Assembly (NCBI RefSeq): GCF_014191375.1
Contig: NZ_JACHWN010000002.1
Location: 682,001 to 746,000, forward strand
Origin: Mesorhizobium sp. RMAD-H1
Lineage (GTDB): Bacteria; Pseudomonadota; Alphaproteobacteria; Rhizobiales; Rhizobiaceae
Direction of reading: 5' to 3'
Length of the DNA stretch: 64,000 nucleotides
Position 1 is the first letter of the stretch; every line of letters begins with the position of its first letter. The notes below the pieces were generated by a model. The model was not told the DNA's origin and searched no databases. It saw nothing but the letters and a program-made list of their open reading frames with translations. Below are positions 63,741 through 64,000 of this stretch, piece by piece. The position numbers were made by a program, and so were the translations under genes.

Positions 63741-64000
63741 ATGCGCCCGTTTCATTGGCAGTCCAATCACGGAAACTTCGGAGACGACCTCAATCTCTGG
63801 CTCTGGGATTTCCTGCTTCCCGGCTTCCGCGACGGCAATGACGATGTCCTCCTGGTCGGCGCCGGCACGGTGCTCAATGCGACGTTGCTGCCGAAGAATA
63901 TCAGGAAGCTGGTGATCGGAAGCGGCTATGGCTACGGGACCGTGCCGCAGATTTCCGACCGCAGCGAATGGGATATTCACGCCGTTCGCGGGCCGAGAAC
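63741..64000 (+). CDS. exoV: ExoV, polysaccharide pyruvyltransferase (5' part, cut by window end)
   Basis: The ATG at 63741 has GAGAGG close upstream, and the frame is open to the last base (86 residues). The sequence starts MRPFHWQSNHGNFGDDLNLWLW and continues with VLLVGAGTVLNATLL and LVIGSGYGYG. That pattern is typical of the polysaccharide pyruvyl transferase family, and the N-terminus resembles ExoV. ExoV ketal-links pyruvate from phosphoenolpyruvate to the terminal glucose of the succinoglycan repeat. It runs opposite to exoP-exoK, so further exo genes may follow to the right. Confidence 0.88.
   Translation, partial: MRPFHWQSNHGNFGDDLNLWLWDFLLPGFRDGNDDVLLVGAGTVLNATLLPKNIRKLVIGSGYGYGTVPQISDRSEWDIHAVRGPR

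Noticed and set aside
1-64000. CRISPR arrays, tRNA or rRNA genes, transposases, prophage genes
   Set aside because: Looked for and not seen. Repeats present are short inverted pairs or dispersed palindromes without regular spacers.

Overview
The window is high-GC alphaproteobacterial DNA, most probably from a Rhizobiaceae-type member of the Rhizobiales. Three things point there: succinoglycan-type exo genes in the order known from Sinorhizobium meliloti (exoP-N-O-M-A-L-K), two elements resembling the rhizobial RIME1 intergenic repeat, and several short palindromic repeats of rhizobial type. I see no tRNA, rRNA, transposase, prophage gene or CRISPR array. The DNA looks like an ordinary chromosome or chromid segment rich in catabolic operons.

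Layout. 1-435 is the 3' end of an amino-acid ABC transporter ATPase gene. 738-3395 encodes the DNA translocase FtsK in a form without membrane anchors, closed by a terminator. 3562-6129 is an unusual single gene joining an adenylation domain, a carrier domain and a membrane acyltransferase. 6087-17243 is a ten-gene minus-strand polyol/pentitol operon: alcohol dehydrogenase, binding protein, SIS isomerase, two permeases, TIM-barrel isomerase, SorC regulator, ribulokinase-like kinase, ABC ATPase and XylB. Its promoter region carries a direct repeat that is a good SorC operator candidate. 17532-17912 is a small YR-rich lipoprotein.

17919-23604 is a minus-strand operon with a PdxA-like dehydrogenase, a tripartite tricarboxylate transporter (TctC, TctB, TctA) and a SAF-domain dehydrogenase. 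A divergent FCD-type GntR regulator (23803-24486) faces it. 24610-31008 holds accessory metabolism: two aldo/keto reductases, a class III transaminase, and an MFS transporter divergent from a LysR regulator. 31016-39089 encodes envelope functions: a large MscS-type channel, and an RND pump with two adaptor lipoproteins. 39212-43297 holds an FAD monooxygenase, an AT-rich islet with a secreted orphan protein, and a PuuR-like regulator divergent from an omega-amino acid transaminase.

43455-53213 is a complete five-step histidine utilisation locus. hutF and the repressor gene hutC lie on the minus strand; hutI-hutH-hutG-hutU, a YjiH-type permease gene and hutD lie on the plus strand. A perfect TGTATATACA HutC-type operator lies in front of hutI. 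Together the enzymes convert histidine to glutamate via formylglutamate.

53307-54083 is a PPP-family phosphatase. 54095-62570 is the exopolysaccharide block: ExoP co-polymerase/tyrosine kinase, UDP-glucose pyrophosphorylase, four glycosyltransferases and the ExoK glycanase. After a small coiled-coil gene comes the 5' end of exoV (pyruvyltransferase), running in the opposite direction off the end of the window. exoH, exoI, exoT and exoW are not between exoK and exoV as they are in S. meliloti.

Many start codons were moved from the longest open frame to a GTG, TTG or internal ATG with a convincing ribosome binding site; each case is stated. Function calls rest on motif and family recognition by eye, without database searches.
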